Shown one piece after another: positions 29,731 through 29,749 of a DNA stretch of 29,749 nucleotides (within the stretch, counting starts at the first letter, position 1; every line of letters starts with the position of its first letter). Origin of the DNA: CAZKEW01 sp964580435. GTDB taxonomy: Bacteria; Acidobacteriota; Aminicenantia; Aminicenantales; UBA8522. Location: assembly GCA_964580435.1 (NCBI GenBank), contig CAZOKP010000027.1, positions 1-29,749 on the forward strand, in the 5' to 3' direction. Under the pieces are notes generated by a model, which saw only the letters and a program-made list of their open reading frames with translations, was not told the origin of the DNA and made no database searches. A program made the position numbers and the translations under genes.

Positions 29731-29749
29731 CGGCCGGCGCGCACTTTTT

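Overview
The window looks like one stretch of a Gram-negative (diderm) bacterial genome, probably assembled from a metagenome, because a run of exactly 100 N marks a scaffold gap at 25389-25488. An LptD-type outer-membrane protein, a heptose kinase, a heptosyltransferase, an O-antigen ligase, a WaaP-like kinase and a beta-barrel protein all point to an LPS-type outer membrane. GC-rich third positions and the gene style would fit a lineage such as Aminicenantes, but that placement is an impression and not a result.

Layout. (1) 1-7867, plus strand: lptD (5' end cut by the window edge), then dTDP-sugar genes rfbA, rfbC and rfbB, then two tandem GDP-mannose-dehydratase/reductase-like SDR enzymes. 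Between 3315 and 5931 every gap in this block carries copies of a hairpin repeat of about 35 bp (GTCATTGCGAG...GAAGCAATC). An AT-rich gene for a small GIY-YIG nuclease sits in the middle, with direct copies before it and inverted copies after it. (2) 7868-9337, minus: purF, with a good promoter; a sugar mutarotase (9451-9774, plus) starts divergently from it. (3) 9790-13940, minus: a two-gene operon of a GDP-mannose 3,5-epimerase-like enzyme and a fused fucokinase/GDP-fucose pyrophosphorylase, behind a clear promoter. (4) 14156-18746, minus: an LPS operon of a Trm112-like zinc ribbon, a GT9 heptosyltransferase, an O-antigen ligase, a membrane-anchored PHP phosphoesterase and a heptose kinase, again with its own promoter. 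(5) About 18.85-24.66 kb, minus: a lower-GC island with a secreted GH31 enzyme, a GH2 lipoprotein and the tail of a third gene. At its right edge the composition changes abruptly inside what looks like the tail of a native plus-strand gene. (6) 24841-28564, plus: a GT4 glycosyltransferase (containing the N gap), a WaaP-like kinase, a glycosidase-fold protein and a methyltransferase. (7) 28561-29730, minus: an SH3-plus-beta-barrel outer-membrane protein.

Together, regions 1, 3, 4 and 6 make activated deoxy-sugars and heptose, transfer and phosphorylate them on a lipid A core, ligate polymer, and (LptD) deliver the product to the cell surface. Region 5 is a polysaccharide-degradation segment of different composition, either laterally acquired or wrongly joined. 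The most unusual structure is the GIY-YIG gene embedded in its hairpin-repeat field, which resembles in layout, though not in enzyme family, the REP/RAYT systems.
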